A DNA stretch of 64,000 nucleotides from Eutrigla gurnardus (lineage: Eukaryota > Chordata > Actinopteri > Perciformes > Triglidae): NCBI GenBank assembly GCA_963514095.1, contig OY741276.1, forward strand, positions 22,121,695 to 22,185,694, written 5' to 3'. Both the position numbers and the translations under genes were made by a program. The notes below the pieces were generated by a model. It was not told the origin of the DNA. It ran no database searches and was given only the letters and a program-made list of their open reading frames with translations. Positions 51,501-64,000 of the stretch are shown here, piece by piece (position 1 is the first letter of the stretch; every line of letters begins with the position of its first letter).

Positions 51501-52057
51501 TGCTGTTTTCATCATTCATTAAATGTTTAGGCCACTTTTTCACTACTTTCTGATACTGTATAGGCCAAATAATTAAGCAGGAAAAACATTAATTTATTTA
51601 TATATGTATTTATTTATTTAAATATTACATTTAAAACAACAAATATTTACCAAATTCCTCTAACAGAGAAGTTCAAAATAGAATCAGATTAATTAAATAC
51701 TAACAAATTATTATGTAATAAAAAGTGTTAAAAAATGCACTTTATCCTCCTTAAATATTGTGGTGCTGCTTTTGATTTATGTTCCGGTTGGACTGATTAT
51801 TTCATATTTCATTTGATTAACAATCCAAACTTCATGAAGAACTGAAATCCAAAGCCTTCACTGAAAAACAGATTGTTAAGGCTCCTGGAGGAAAAGTGCC
51901 AACAGTAGCTACGTATAAAACTCAATCAATTTGTAAGAACGTACCTGTATGTCAAGGACAGATATCCCCGTTTAGCAAGAAAATAAAACAAAAATGCGAA
52001 TGGAAGTGAAAAACATTGGTGCATTAGAAAATGATGTTGGAACCACAACCAGCTCAT
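48550..52057 (-). CDS. mboat4: Ghrelin O-acyltransferase (MBOAT4/GOAT)
   Basis: This is the membrane-bound O-acyltransferase that attaches octanoate to ghrelin in the endoplasmic reticulum. It has three exons on the minus strand, 51945-52057, 51247-51471 and 48550-49501, totalling 1290 nt and 429 residues (human 435). The same three-exon layout is expected from the human gene. MSWLW aligns with human MEWLW, so I start at 52057. In-frame ATGs at 52066 and 52075 would add 3 or 6 residues. Further matches are FGFQMAWQTFWHLLIQYREY, YLQEPISIR, SSLMLLTQRITSVSLDL, YYSHW, NNTAGFGF, FWTIEASSRVSEFARRWNAT and SLWWHGCHLGHF. The two catalytic residues of the family are present: Asn (codon 48928-48930, about residue 304) and His (48835-48837, about residue 335), corresponding to human N307 and H338. 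Many hydrophobic segments fit the multi-pass fold. Intron 2 holds a hAT-like repeat. Confidence 0.95.
50628..51156. mobile_element. hAT-like non-autonomous element in mboat4 intron 2
   Basis: The left end CTAGGGGTGTGAATC and the reverse complement of the right end (CTAGGTGTAACGATTC) form imperfect inverted termini. The interior repeats GATTCGATT-type words near both ends. No clear target duplication is visible, so the insertion is old. There is no coding capacity. Confidence 0.6.
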
Positions 52058-54805
52058 CAAACCCATAATCTGCATTTCTGTGTGAATATCACAGCGAACA
52101 ACCAGGCCGCCGATAGCAGACAGATGCTGCTGATTGTCCTATTAATGAGACAAAATGCTTGTTTTATCTGGACGGACTGTCATTCCACCTGTGGCCTGCA
52201 TTAAAGCACTCCCTTTTGTTTACCATCATCACACAGCACTGATAGACTTGTTCCTTTGTCTCACATTGTCTGTGGATACAGCTTTTTATCAGTCCATATT
52301 TCAGTGACTGTAGCAACTAAGAGTTGAGAATTTCAACAATCAAACAAATAACAACGTAAAGTCTGTTCTTACTTTGTTATTCCATTGTTTGAAATGATAA
52401 ACCGCCAAGGAGATCCACTCCTCTGTGTGAGTTTACCGGTGCTGCCGGTGGCCAATTCTGAGAGGAGAAAGAGTGAAAACAACGTTGTTTTTGTTGGCGT
52501 GTCCAGCTATGTGCGCTTGAATCATTCAGTGTCCCTCAATAATGATGAAACACAAACACTGCACATACACAACATGTAATTAATAACAGAGGTCGATACG
52601 CAGGTCTAATTAAAAGCAGTGTGATGATTTAACACCACTGTGGTGGTCATTCATGGACCAGTCAAATCTCTCTTTATTATACGGTGAAAAAAAGATGGAA
52701 CAAAGACGTAAAAAGTTTTATTTTTTGTTTTGCAGGTATTTACTCATACAATTAAAATACTGAATGGTGATGCGACTACATGCATGAAATATCAGTGGGT
52801 CACCAGGGATGACTTCAATGTGAACCTCATGGTGTTGCTAAAGTCAGAGGGTCACCAGAGTCATTTTTAGTTCAGGTAATCAGGGAGTTATCCACACTAT
52901 TGTATAACAATCTATTGAGTATTTGTTGTGATATTTCAGTCTGGGTAACCCAATCGATTGACATCGCCATCCCCAGAGCCACGTCGCTTGCATGGCTTAA
53001 AAATCATTCTATCTGCAGAAGTCTGTGTCAACAGGTGTTCTCTCAGTGAAGATGATGTAGCTTCACTGCTGTTTAGTCATTTTAATTTTAATTTTTTTTT
53101 TACATATTTATGTTGTTATCTCTGCTCTAATATGTGCTGCCATGACAAGATGTTGTTTGTCGGCAATGTGTAATGCTGTGGCCCAAATCAAGTTCAAACA
53201 CAACACTCAAACTATGGAACAGTGTGTTAACAACACCCGGATGATGACTCATGTTTAGATTCCGTTTCTGTGACTCATCGCCTCATTTAACAAAAAATAA
53301 TTCCTGGCAAAAAAACTGGTTGCCACACATTAGCTACAACCCCATCGATCAATGTCACAATGTTATTTAACCCTTTTGGACATGATGAGTTTAAAAATGG
53401 AATAGTTTTCATCTCCTAGTCATTGTGAGATTGAATGAGATTAAGATTGCAAGAAAATATGATTTTTGGTCAGATTATTTAGATTTAGTTGAGAACTGAT
53501 TACATTCTTAATCAATCTGAGGCCATTTTGAGGGAGAAGAAGGGCTAGCACAGTGCAGCTAATAACTGAATCAGTATATCAGACATGCATGCAAAAACAA
53601 TTATTATTTCTTAAGTTAAATGAAAAGATCTTGTTTAATTCAAGGGTGAGAGCCACATTCACAGAGGAATCCAGTCTGATTTCCGAAGCGTACTAGAATG
53701 CTGGTTTTCACATGATACACGTTATCAGGCTGAGCATATTTTCATCCAAATGTTGATATGCTGGTACCACGGTGCAAGAAAAACTATCAAAGTGACTCCT
53801 TTTGCTGGGTGCAGATGTCACAGCACAATGCAGGTTTAATTCACTAAATGAAACCGTGTTCGGTCCCTCAGCACAGCTGATGATGCATGTGTAGTTTGTG
53901 GATGTGGCTTGAGTGATTGCCTCTCAATGTGTTCATCTTAGATCTGTGAAAGTATTCAGAGCTGCGTAAACACAGAAGCCTCATAGTTGCAGTCCAATGT
54001 CTGAGGTTTCCTCTCATAGCCCTGCAGACTCTGATGTGTTTAACTGATAAGTGCAAAAGGGGCAGGGCTCCTGTGAGTTGTTGAGGGGGACTTTTTGATC
54101 CTTTTATACACTCCTACGAAGCATTAAAGCATAATTCACAACAGTGCATATTTAAAATGGAGTAAAGGGATGAAAAGAAGAGATAAAAACAAGTTTGCGT
54201 GAGCAAGTAGTCTGTGTAGTTTGGCCTTATGTTGACATTATAACAGGTTTTATACAGGCCGGTCATGCATCTGATTTGTGTTGTTTTATCTTGTCATAGT
54301 TTTCTTGTGTAGCAAAGGGCCCTGCCTTCCATCCCTGTGTTGCACAATGACAATACCCGATCCTTGAATGTTCGTTGGCTGCAGGGTTAAAGCCTGGAAG
54401 CTCTGGGTGTCATAACGTCCCGTTCCTCCCTCACACATGATCAGTGATCGGTGGCTAAAGTCTGCGGCTGCTCAGCGTGGACTTTGTAATTGCGACTCGC
54501 TCCTGAAATATCTCTGGAGTGATACTTCTTCTTCCTTTCTCTCCTCCCCTCCTCTTGGTCAGCGGGGCACGTGAGAAAGTTCAGCAGCTGTTTGACCGGG
54601 GCTCGTCGCTGCGTCACGCAGCACCTCCGCTCTGATTGGTCCGCGCGCGCAACTGTGCGGTTGTATAAACTCTGCAGTTTGAAGGAGTTGGCAGAGTCTC
54701 CTGCAGGGATCGCATCCGTCTCGGTGGGGGGAAAACTGTGCCGTGCGAGGGGAGGAAAAAGGCTTCACCGGTTTCTGCGGACCCGCCTTGCGAAGTGATT
54801 TAGAG
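52058..54805. promoter_or_regulatory. gldc: Shared upstream region of mboat4 and gldc
   Basis: About 2.7 kb lie between divergent start codons. The last 350 bases before gldc are GC- and CpG-rich, as expected of its promoter. A TATA-like TATAAA at 54664-54669 lies 140 bases before the gldc start codon and could set a start site near 54695. The remainder is AT-rich without recognisable genes or repeats. Confidence 0.5.
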
Positions 54806-57800
54806 ATGCAGAGCTGCGCCAAGTCCTGGGGGATCTTCGTGGCCAAGTCGCTGAATCCCAGCGCGCCGTGCGCTCATCTGAGTGACAAGAGCCGCGTGGT
54901 TTGGAAACTTCAGTGCAGGGTCCGAAACAGAGGGGCATCCCTAGCAGCACCGGCAGCAGCCCGGGCTCTCAGGACGTCTGCAGCCGCCGCTTCCAGGCAG
55001 ATAGAGAGAATATTACCCAGGCATGATGACTTTGCAGAGAGGCACATCGGTCCGGGTGAGAGGGAGAAGAGAGAAATGCTGGATGTTCTGGGACTCGAGG
55101 TAAGCTTTACCAACCTGCCCCCCCCCCCCCCCCCATTAGAAAAATCAGGCGCAAATACATGCTTTCCCTTTTCATTAAATTCATGGTGAAAACATTTGTT
55201 CATATTTATATCATCCGGTCATTAAATGGCTCTTTTTTTCTGAATTAAAACGTGTTTCCCCTCTTCTTCAGTCACTCGACCAGTTGATCGACAACACAGT
55301 GCCATCCTCCATCCGCATGCAGCGGAGTATGAAAATGGATGACCCCGTCTGTAAGTTTACCTCCATTTGAATACATTTTATTATGGTTATGATAAATAAC
55401 ATCTTTGTGTGAACCCTTTAACCCCGACGCAGTTCTGCCCAAGAAAACAACGATTAAAAAAAAAATGCTAAATATCACGAAGGATGCATGTAAATAAATG
55501 GCAGTGTGTTTATCCCGGTCGTTCTCCTGCTATTTTGCACGAGGTTTGTCTTCTTCTTCCCCCTCATCCAGCGGAATGAGCCCGGAGAGTGGCCGGAATG
55601 TAGGCTGCGCCTCTATTGTTGCCGTGCAGCGCTCTCCCCTGTTCGTCTTCCTTTGAACATATTTGGAGTTGTTTTTGCGAAACTCGGCGAGCGGCACCAA
55701 TCTCCTGCTGGGAAGCCGATGCTCATAGGGTGGCCAGTGGAGTGTAAAGTTTAGCCTTGAGCTCCGGTCCCAAGTCCAGTTCAATCTGGTTACAGCGTTC
55801 ACATTACATCACAGCCGAGGGGGTTCCTAATAAGGTGACTTCGGGAGGGTTTTTGCATGGATGTGTGTGTGTGTCCCCTTCTCTCCCATGCAACGTGTGT
55901 ACATTTCATCACCACACACAGTCTTCCCGTTTGTCTTATATCCTATCAAAAATAACAAGACGACATAAACTACAGATTTAGAAATGTGGAGGAAACTGGC
56001 TTGAGTAGCAGATAAGCTGCTGTTCATTTGGGATTTATCTTTCAAAGGGTTCAGCATCAGCAATATTAAAAAAACATCTCACCATATAGCAAAATATCTA
56101 ATTGAAACATTCATTTTCAATTGAATACAGGCTTTTACATTATTATGGGTTACAGAGACAAAACTCATAAATATGGAAAACAAAGGCTACTACATGTATT
56201 CATATTAGTCACAGTTTGCTTGAAATGAACAGGATTTTGTAAAACAATATCTTTAGCGCTGTTTTTATTTTCAGTTCATCTGCTGAATGGTTTCCTTGTC
56301 TACTGTCGGGGGTATAAACAAACAAAAAAACTATCAATGTGTCGATTCCAAAAGGACCAGATCTGAAAAGGTATTTCATTTATCACGTGAGGGGGAAACG
56401 TAAGGTGGGCTGATAAGCCTTGCGTGCGATTAAGTGATATTTGCAGGACTGCGATCATAAACGTGAGTCACTGATTTGACAGTAGAGGTCATTCGCCTGA
56501 GACGGTCGGCTTTAACACGAGAGAATGTTGTAAAAATAGGACGGTTCCAATGAAATCCTCAGGTAGTGTGGCGTTTCCATATCACCAGTCATGATGCATA
56601 GCTTCGACCCCTTCTCTGACTGTTGTTTCATAATGCAACAAGCCATGCTGAAGGAACAAACTGGAGGCAGTGCTAGTTTTCTGCTTGTTCAGCTTTGGAA
56701 GGCTTCGGTTTGCAAAGCCAGCGAGGGATTCTCTCTCTAACAATAGACCTCCTGGATGCTTCTGAATCAGGCTTTTTTTGCTGCCCTGTAGAAGTCCGGG
56801 ACCATGGGAAAGCAGTCCTCCCTACTAAAACAAACTCTCGCGCGTACACACAAAGACACACTCACCCTGAACCAGCTGATAATCCTGAATCACAACATTT
56901 TTTAAAATGCTTTTTCTACTGAATGTGGCGGATTCACCACCTCCAGACTGTGAATGTGCACCGTTTAGCCTTTTCGAAGAGGCTGTAAATATCCACTTGT
57001 ATACTGGCTACAGTCCCTCTCACCACCAAAGACTTAGAGGTGTCTTTCTTTTCCAAAAACAGGAGTAGTTAGGGCTCTCGCTGCAGACGGGCGGTATTGT
57101 CCATTCCTTGGAGTTGCTAGGCAGCCAGGAAGGCCAGAGGAATCTCAGAGGCTGGTTGTGCATTGGCAAAGCTTCCTTATAGCGCCGGGGAATGAGGCTA
57201 AATATCTGGCCATCGGGAAAGAAAACATGGGTCTCGTCAGTCTCACAGATGTCTTATATGGGTGTCATTTCCTCAACCGGAGTTCAGTTGTAAGCTGTTT
57301 TCCCCCCTTGTGATATGTTGTATGCAGTATTAACTCTGTACTTTGAAAACATATATAATACATTGTGTAAGAGAGGAGGTTTTTCGTAATAATGTGTGGC
57401 AGCTGTAATGGCTTGCATGCCACACTGACCTTTTCTTTTAATTGGTTAAACAGTCAGTTCCTCACATGAGACATCATGCTGTCCTTCAGACCTTTTGGCA
57501 CATCTTGTTTGACTTATTTTAACCCAAATATCTGCTTATGTCCTCTCATGGGTGTTTCATGCACAATAACATTAGGTCAGGGACTGCTTGTGACTTAATT
57601 ATTTTATATATATATATTCTGATGTAGCCTACTTCATAACTTTTAGCCAAAAATCCTGTAACTCCAATATTGCACTGTAGTAATATCAATATCCATAAGT
57701 AATATGTATTATAAATGGTATAGAAACATTTTTTTTGTTGGATTATATTGTTAATGTCATCCAACTCTACCTTGTAGTGTGACATATAGAGACTGAAGGC

Positions 57801-60800
57801 CAACATATAATAACACATTTGAATATTTTACAGGTGAGAATGAGATTCTGGACACTCTACAGAAAATTGCATCAAAGAACAAAGTATGGCGGTCCTACAT
57901 CGGCATGGGCTACTACAACTGCTCGGTACCTCCGCCCATCCAGCGTAATGTCCTGGAGAACGCAGGCTGGTGAGTGGCCTCAGGCGACCCTCCCTAAGAG
58001 ACCTTATGGAAATTTGAAAGAGCTTGTTTCCTCTTTCCGCAATTAACTAATTTTGTTTGGTTAGTCATTTCAAGCATAATTGCTGTACTGCAGAGTAACG
58101 TGCCCTCAATAGGAAGTCTTGTGACAGCCTTGTGAACAAAATTTTCTTTCACGCAAAACCAAATCAGCCGTCCTTGCCCACGTTTTCGGGGGGGGGGGGG
58201 GGGGGTACAATGCATCCCACTGTCCCGTGACAGTGCATCCGAATTCCCACTGTTGTTTCATTGTGTCCATCTCGTCCTCAGGGTGACTCAGTACACACCC
58301 TACCAGCCTGAGGTCTCCCAGGGTCGCCTGGAGTCCCTCCTCAACTATCAGACCATGATCTGTGACGTTACCGGCATGCCCGTGGCAAACGCCTCCCTGC
58401 TCGACGAGGGAACGGCAGCCGCTGAGGCCATGCAGCTCTGCCACAGGTACAAGCTCATCACAAACACAGGCAGTGTTTTACTTCTACTCACAGTTTGCCA
58501 ATTTAAGATCGTAACTGGTTTGCATCTTTGCCCCAAGAAGAAAAGAGGCAAATGTATACATTTTCGAAAAATAAGTATGTGTATATGTCCAACTTGGTAT
58601 TTGTTTTCACTCCTAACAGACAGAACAAAAGAAGAACCTTTTACATTGACCCACGCTGCCACCCCCAGACCATTGCTGTGGTGCAGACCAGAGCCAAGTA
58701 TGTATTACACACACACAATCAATGTATGAGCGCTGTATAATTAATCAATAGCAAAATTAAATTTTTATGCTATTGGAACAGAAAACAGAAAATCAGCTTT
58801 TCTTTTTGACTTGGTGTCTCGTTATATATCTGGATGTCTTGGTTGCCCTGTAATTTCTCGTTGTCTTGTCGCAGCTACATCGGGGTGAAAACTGTGCTGA
58901 AGCTTCCTCATGAGATGGACTTCAGTGGGAAAGATGTGAGCGGTGTGCTCTTCCAGTATCCAGACACTGATGGCAGGGTGGAAGATTTCACAGCCCTTGT
59001 GGACCGGGCGCATAAGGGAGGGGTAAGAGAGCTTTAACCATATAAACCAAATAAACATCAAGTAAAAGCGTAAGAAACCTGATTTCAGGCGACTCTGTAA
59101 GTTGGTGCATAACTTTATATCAAAAAGGCACACAAACGTCCCTTACTTGTGTCCATATTCAAATGTACTTCTCAAGATAGGTATACACCCTAAATACACA
59201 GAAGCTCCTTTGTTTTATGCTGATGACACGTATATTTTGACATCTGCATAAACCACTTTCAAGATTTGGTTGGTCAATTATTTTATAGGTATTGCTCTGA
59301 CATGTGCATCATAACTGCAAACTAGTTGCTATAGATTAATCAGAATAGTCTTCTTTATAATGACTCAACGGTCATTATGTCCATCGGCTCGGTTCTACTC
59401 TGGTTCTCTCCATGTCCAGGCCCTGGCGTGCTGTGCCACAGATCTACTGGCCCTCTGTGTGCTCCGTCCTCCTGGGGAGTTTGGAGTCGATATCGCACTG
59501 GGCAGCTCCCAGAGGTTCGGGGTTCCTCTCTGCTACGGTGGTCCCCACGCTGCCTTCTTCGCTGTTAAAGACAACCTGATCCGGATGATGCCTGGCAGAA
59601 TGGTTGGAGTCACCAGGTGAGATACAATACGTCAGCATAACGAAGATTTTATTTTCTGAGAGGGATTTATTGTACACAATGGGGTAAAAATATGTGTATT
59701 GACATTTCAGGGATGCAGCTGGTAAGGAGGTTTATCGGCTTGCCTTGCAGACCAGAGAGCAGCACATTCGCAGAGACAAAGCAACCAGCAACATCTGCAC
59801 TGCACAGGTATGACCAGGCTCACGTTCTGTGTATTTGTATCATTTCCACATATAAATCAGGTGAAATAAGAAATGACATAATCTGGAACAATATGGAAGA
59901 ATGTGAGTTGTTGTCAATCAAGTTTTATTTTTTTCAAAATGCCCTATCCTGTTTTTTTCCTCCTAGGCTCTGCTGGCCAACATGGCTGCTATGTTTGCGC
60001 TGTATCATGGTCCTCAGGGACTCAAACACATAGCTGAGAGGACACACAATGCTGCTCTGATCCTGGCTGAAGGTATATATTTTAATTTAAAAAGAAAATG
60101 TTTTTAATGTTGCGCCGCCAGCATCATTTTCTGAACATAAAGTGTAGTTCCCTCATTTTATTTAACTGTGATTTTGATATTGATACTGCCTTCATTAGAG
60201 CTGAGATGGATCATTTTAATCATCATCATCTAACAGATTATGGACAAATGATCCAATGAAGGACTGGACAGAGATGTTATCATTCAAAAGTAAATTAGGA
60301 GACAGTTGTTCATGCATCTAAAGAATGTACTGTATGTATGTTGTAGGTCTGAAGAGAGCAGGCCACCGGCTGCACAGTGACATGTTCTTTGACACTCTGA
60401 AGATCAACTGCAGCGTGGCAGCCAAAGACATCCTCGAGAGAGCAGTGCAGAGGCAGATAAACCTGAGAGTTTACACTGAGGGAGTGGTGAGAACAGCATG
60501 TTATTGGAATGAATCAACAGCCGTTTGAACAAGCAATTTTTATTGGTCAGATGCCGCTGTGATGCAATTCCATGAAACATCACAAGTTCCAACATGATCC
60601 AAACCACCTGAGCCTTCACAAGCGCAGCATTACAGGATTTAAAAACATATAAATAAGCGCCTTTCAGTATGCAAAAAAAGTGCTTTATAAGCCCAATAAA
60701 TTATAAAGAAATGTAATGAATGAATTAATTAATCCTAATAACTCACTTATGAAATAAACCAATCAAAAGGCTGACACTGAGAAATGATGTATGTAAGTTA

Positions 60801-63056
60801 TAGATGATTTCTAGATAAATGGTGAAAAGTCGCACCACTCTTCCTCTCCTAATAGAAACCCTGTGTTTATTTACTTGCCAGGTAAACCATTACTTTCAGG
60901 CTCCTTTCAGTGAACCTATTTGGCTTCTCCTGTGTTATTATTATCCTCCCCCAAGCTGTTGTTACAACTGAATTATACTGTATTAATCTACTGTAGTCGA
61001 TGCCAGATGAACACACAATGAAGAATCTTTTTTTTAACTCTGTCAACAGTTGGGTGTCTCTCTGGATGAGACGGTGACCGAGAGGGACTTGGATGACTTG
61101 CTCTGGGTCTTTGGCTGTGAATCTTCAGCTGTATGTTGTTGATTATTATTGTTGTTCACTCATTTCTATTTTTATCTTCTATTTAAATGGAGTTATCAGT
61201 ATCTACGTATTTATAGAAGTAGCTTTGACGTTAAACGCCACATGGTTTAATTTGAAACCCATGATTTTCAGGAGTTGATTGCTGAGAAGATGGGTGAGCG
61301 GGTGAAGGGCATCATGGGAAGTCCTTTCAAGCGGACGAGCAAGTACCTAACCCACCAGATCTTCAACAGGTTGGTATTTTTGATACCTATGAAAGCAATC
61401 TACACTAACATGACACCACTTTAATGTCTTTATGACATGTTGAGCTATAAATATCCATGTAGAATCCAATTTTTCTGCCTCGATGTCCCTTGAGGGGATG
61501 GTGGAACATCCATGAATGCACTTAGTAAGCAGACTTGATCTGCTTCAATAAATTATTTGGCTCAATATGCCACCAGCCTTTAGGGTAATGGCGCAGCTCT
61601 CACTACTTTTAACTTTCTTTATATAGTCTTAGTGTTAATATCTTTTTTATATTGTACTTTTCTTGTTAATGCATGTTTATTATTTATTATCCTTATCTTT
61701 ACTGTCTTGCTGCTGTAACGCTGTAAATGTCCCCACTGCGGGACGAATAAAGGCCTATCTTATCTTATGTTAATGCAACTTCTGTCTTCCCCTTTTAAAA
61801 TTAGTTACCACTCTGAGACCAACATTGTGCGATACATGAAACGTCTGGAGAACAAGGACATTTCCCTGGTGCACAGCATGATACCACTGGTCAGTGCTAC
61901 CTGAAGTCATGCAGAGTTTTACAAACCATTTTAACATTGTATCATGAAGTTTTGTGATGGAAAAACTGTTTTCTTCTGCAGGGGTCTTGCACCATGAAGC
62001 TAAACAGCTCTTCGGAGCTCATGGTGAGTAATTCAAGAAAAATAAAAAAATAAGACCTCTTTTGATGTTATCATGAAGTTAGATTGTCAGGAAGTGTTCA
62101 TCACGTGGTCAACTTACTTGGAGTTTTCCCCAAAGCTTTTAGTTTAATCTCATGGCTTTCCTCCGTGAATGTAGATGCTCAGTTGTAATGGATGGTTTAC
62201 TTGTTGTCATGTGACCAACTCAACCACCTCCACAACCAGTGAGCAACTCCATCCACTGAGCTTTCTTTTCCGGCTCACTGCTCTCCTCTCTTCGCCAGCC
62301 AATCACCTGGAGGGAGTTTGCCAACATCCACCCCTTCGTTCCTCTGGATCAGGCCGATGGCTACCAGAAGCTCTTCAGGCAGCTGGAGCGGGACCTCTGT
62401 GAGCTGACTGGCTACGACAATATCTCCTTCCAGCCAAACAGGTAAGACTTCTTTTTTGGTGCCACACAAAATGTGCATATGCCAGTTCACCAAAACAAAT
62501 GTTTATTTAGCATTCTTCTCCCCTGGAGTCAGTGAGAATAAGCTCTTAATAAGCTAACGATTTATAAATGGATGAAGTCTGCAAACAGTCGGCTCTTCTC
62601 CTGGCTCCTTTTAACAAGATTGTAATGACGCACAATGTGCCACCATTTTAGTCATTATTTTATCATCCTGATCTTGTGATTACTACTTTGATGGTAGCAA
62701 CATGGAAACCAGACCTTCTTTATTGGAAGTGAAAAAACACCCTTTGTGTGTGGGGATCTGGTTGACTTAAGTCAATATCCAGTAGTTAAATAACCATCTG
62801 TCACCACGTTATCAGTAGCAGAGACTACGTGAACAGCACACCAGAGTTATCATACAGCAAGCTTCTCATCCCATTGGCCCCCTTGATAATGTCTGTAGAC
62901 TGGTCTTTGAATTGTGCTGAGGTGTGTGTGGTGTGTGTGTGGTGTGTGTGTTACATGACCATAGTGTGTTTGCCTTCCAGTGGTGCTCAGGGAGAATACG
63001 CTGGGCTGGCTGCCATAAAAGCCTACCTGAACTCAAAGGGAGAGAGCTCGAGAAGT
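54806..63056 (+). CDS. gldc: Glycine dehydrogenase (decarboxylating), P-protein of the glycine cleavage system; 3' part outside window
   Basis: This is the pyridoxal-phosphate enzyme that decarboxylates glycine in the mitochondrial matrix and passes the aminomethyl group to the H-protein. Exons are 54806-55099, 55272-55350, 57834-57969, 58282-58446, 58620-58697, 58875-59022, 59420-59616, 59711-59807, 59967-60072, 60347-60486, 61050-61130, 61272-61369, 61805-61889, 61982-62023, 62299-62441 and 62981-63056. That is 655 codons of about 1020. The start MQSCAKSWG matches human MQSCARAWG. An in-frame ATG at 54743 would add 21 residues. After the mitochondrial leader come [162 protein letters not shown] and SGAQGEYAGL. 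The cofactor-binding lysine exon lies beyond the window. Confidence 0.97.
55118..55134. repeat. Poly(C) run just inside gldc intron 1
   Basis: Seventeen C in a row, 18 bases after the exon 1 donor. Such runs often vary in length and are prone to assembly error. Confidence 0.9.
55351..57833. other. gldc: Large gldc intron 2
   Basis: This is the longest intron of the in-window part of gldc, 2.5 kb. I see no recognisable exon, RNA gene or transposon in it. The open frames of 60-90 codons on both strands look accidental. Confidence 0.6.
58188..58205. repeat. gldc: Poly(G) run in a gldc intron
   Basis: Eighteen G in a row between gldc exons 3 and 4. Confidence 0.9.
61560..61775 (+). mobile_element. 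LINE 3'-tail fragment in a gldc intron
   Basis: The words GCTGTAACGCTGTAAATGTC, CCCCACTGCGGGACGAATAA and AGGCCTATCTTATCTTAT match the 3' end of fish L2/Rex-type LINEs, which finish with an AATAAAGG hairpin region and a short TATCT repeat. Only the 3' end is present. The 5' boundary is uncertain. Confidence 0.6.
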
Positions 63057-64000
63057 GTAAGTGTGCTGCCTAATTGGACCGCAGTCAGACCAAAATATCG
63101 CTGTGAATAAGTGTTATGTGGAACTTAATTGGACTTAATAACACTTGAGGCTTTTATCTTCTGCTGCCTAACACAAATCGGGTTGATTTAATCAAGCCGG
63201 ATTATCTATACGGATGAATGTTCCAATCAGAGCCGTATGCAGCGTCCCACAGCACTTTGGAGAACAATATGCTTACTTATACTTACAGTTTGACTTATTG
63301 GGAAATACACTTATTAGCTTTCTTGCTGAGGATTGATCGGAAGATGGATGACACTCAATTCAACAAATGCGTCGCTCGCATACTGCATGTCCACTTCTTT
63401 GTTCCACCTAGGTGACATTTTGATGGTCTCCTTGGTGGAATAAATAAGCCAACATTGAGCACCTGTTCACTTCTGTTTGGATGTGCGTGGATCACACTCT
63501 TGTCATGTATGTCTGTCTTAAATATGCAGCTACAGCCACCCAGCAGCAGGTTACAAGTAGGCCTGGAATTATATGGAAATTTCATGCCACGATTATCCCG
63601 AACAAAATAATTGCGATTTACGATATTATCCCGATAATCATCAAAATATGCTTCAAACTCTTGAAAATGCCACTAAAACATACTGGAATCACTAATCCTT
63701 TTGTCAACAAATGACATAGCATCACAGAGATAATGCTTTTATTTCTCCGCCATGATAATTAACTGCTTTTTCAAGTCAGATATTTACGATTATCCAAATA
63801 ATAAAAATTCACCACGATTAACTTATAGTGAGTCCTTAGTTAAGTCACTGCTCCCATCCAAAAAATCGTAGTACCAAGAAGCCACGACCACTACCTCTTT
63901 GAGCTGTCCAAAACCAGTTCCCTTGGACGGAGCCACAGTAGCCAGTCTTTGTGCATCAAATGCAACATTCAAGCCAGGAGATGGTCAGCTTATCTTACAT
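63057..64000. other. gldc: gldc intron at the right edge
   Basis: After the donor GTAAGT at 63057 no further gldc exon is seen. The next one should encode the IPKSAHGTNPASAHMAG block, which is absent. The stretch 63560-63830 contains repeated CGATTATC/ACGATTAA words similar to degenerate hAT-derived repeats. The last 150 bases show no recognisable coding match. Confidence 0.55.

Noticed and set aside
63830..64000. Possible next gldc exon or other coding piece at the right edge
   Set aside because: The expected conserved P-protein block is absent and no frame matches a family I know.

Overview
This is a gene-rich stretch of a ray-finned (teleost) fish nuclear genome. The evidence is intron-containing vertebrate genes with short introns, a teleost-style prolactin receptor, and dispersed fish repeats. 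I reconstructed exons by hand from splice sites, reading-frame phase and remembered human homologues. For the five complete multi-exon models summed to the stop (prlrb, secisbp2, znf462, mfsd10, coq2) and for mboat4, the total coding length is a multiple of three.

Layout: malt1 (minus, 737-4221, 3' end outside the window), prolactin receptor (plus, 6520-11920), secisbp2 (minus, 15934-21509), znf462-type gene (plus, 23041-33546), mfsd10 (plus, 36023-40635), coq2 (plus, 43272-47531), mboat4 (minus, 48550-52057) and gldc (plus, 54806 to beyond 63056, 3' part outside). malt1/prlrb, secisbp2/znf462 and mboat4/gldc are divergent pairs. prlrb/secisbp2 and coq2/mboat4 are convergent pairs.

The genes do not form an operon or pathway. 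They cover NF-kB signalling (malt1), hormone reception (prlrb), selenoprotein decoding (secisbp2), a nuclear zinc-finger protein (znf462), a membrane transporter (mfsd10), ubiquinone synthesis (coq2), ghrelin acylation (mboat4) and mitochondrial glycine cleavage (gldc). Human counterparts of malt1, prlr, secisbp2, znf462 and gldc lie on chromosomes 18, 5 and 9, the set that is joined on the bird Z chromosome.

Between and inside the genes are transposon remains. They include a tRNA-headed SINE with an exact 12-bp target duplication, a 1.2-kb DNA element with long inverted ends inside coq2, hAT-like short elements in secisbp2 and mboat4, LINE fragments, and a teleost dispersed repeat that abuts a prlrb splice acceptor. 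Two introns appear to use GC-AG boundaries. I saw no RNA genes, CRISPR arrays or bacterial-type systems, and no convincing entirely new system. The most interesting items are gene-structure and transposon observations.
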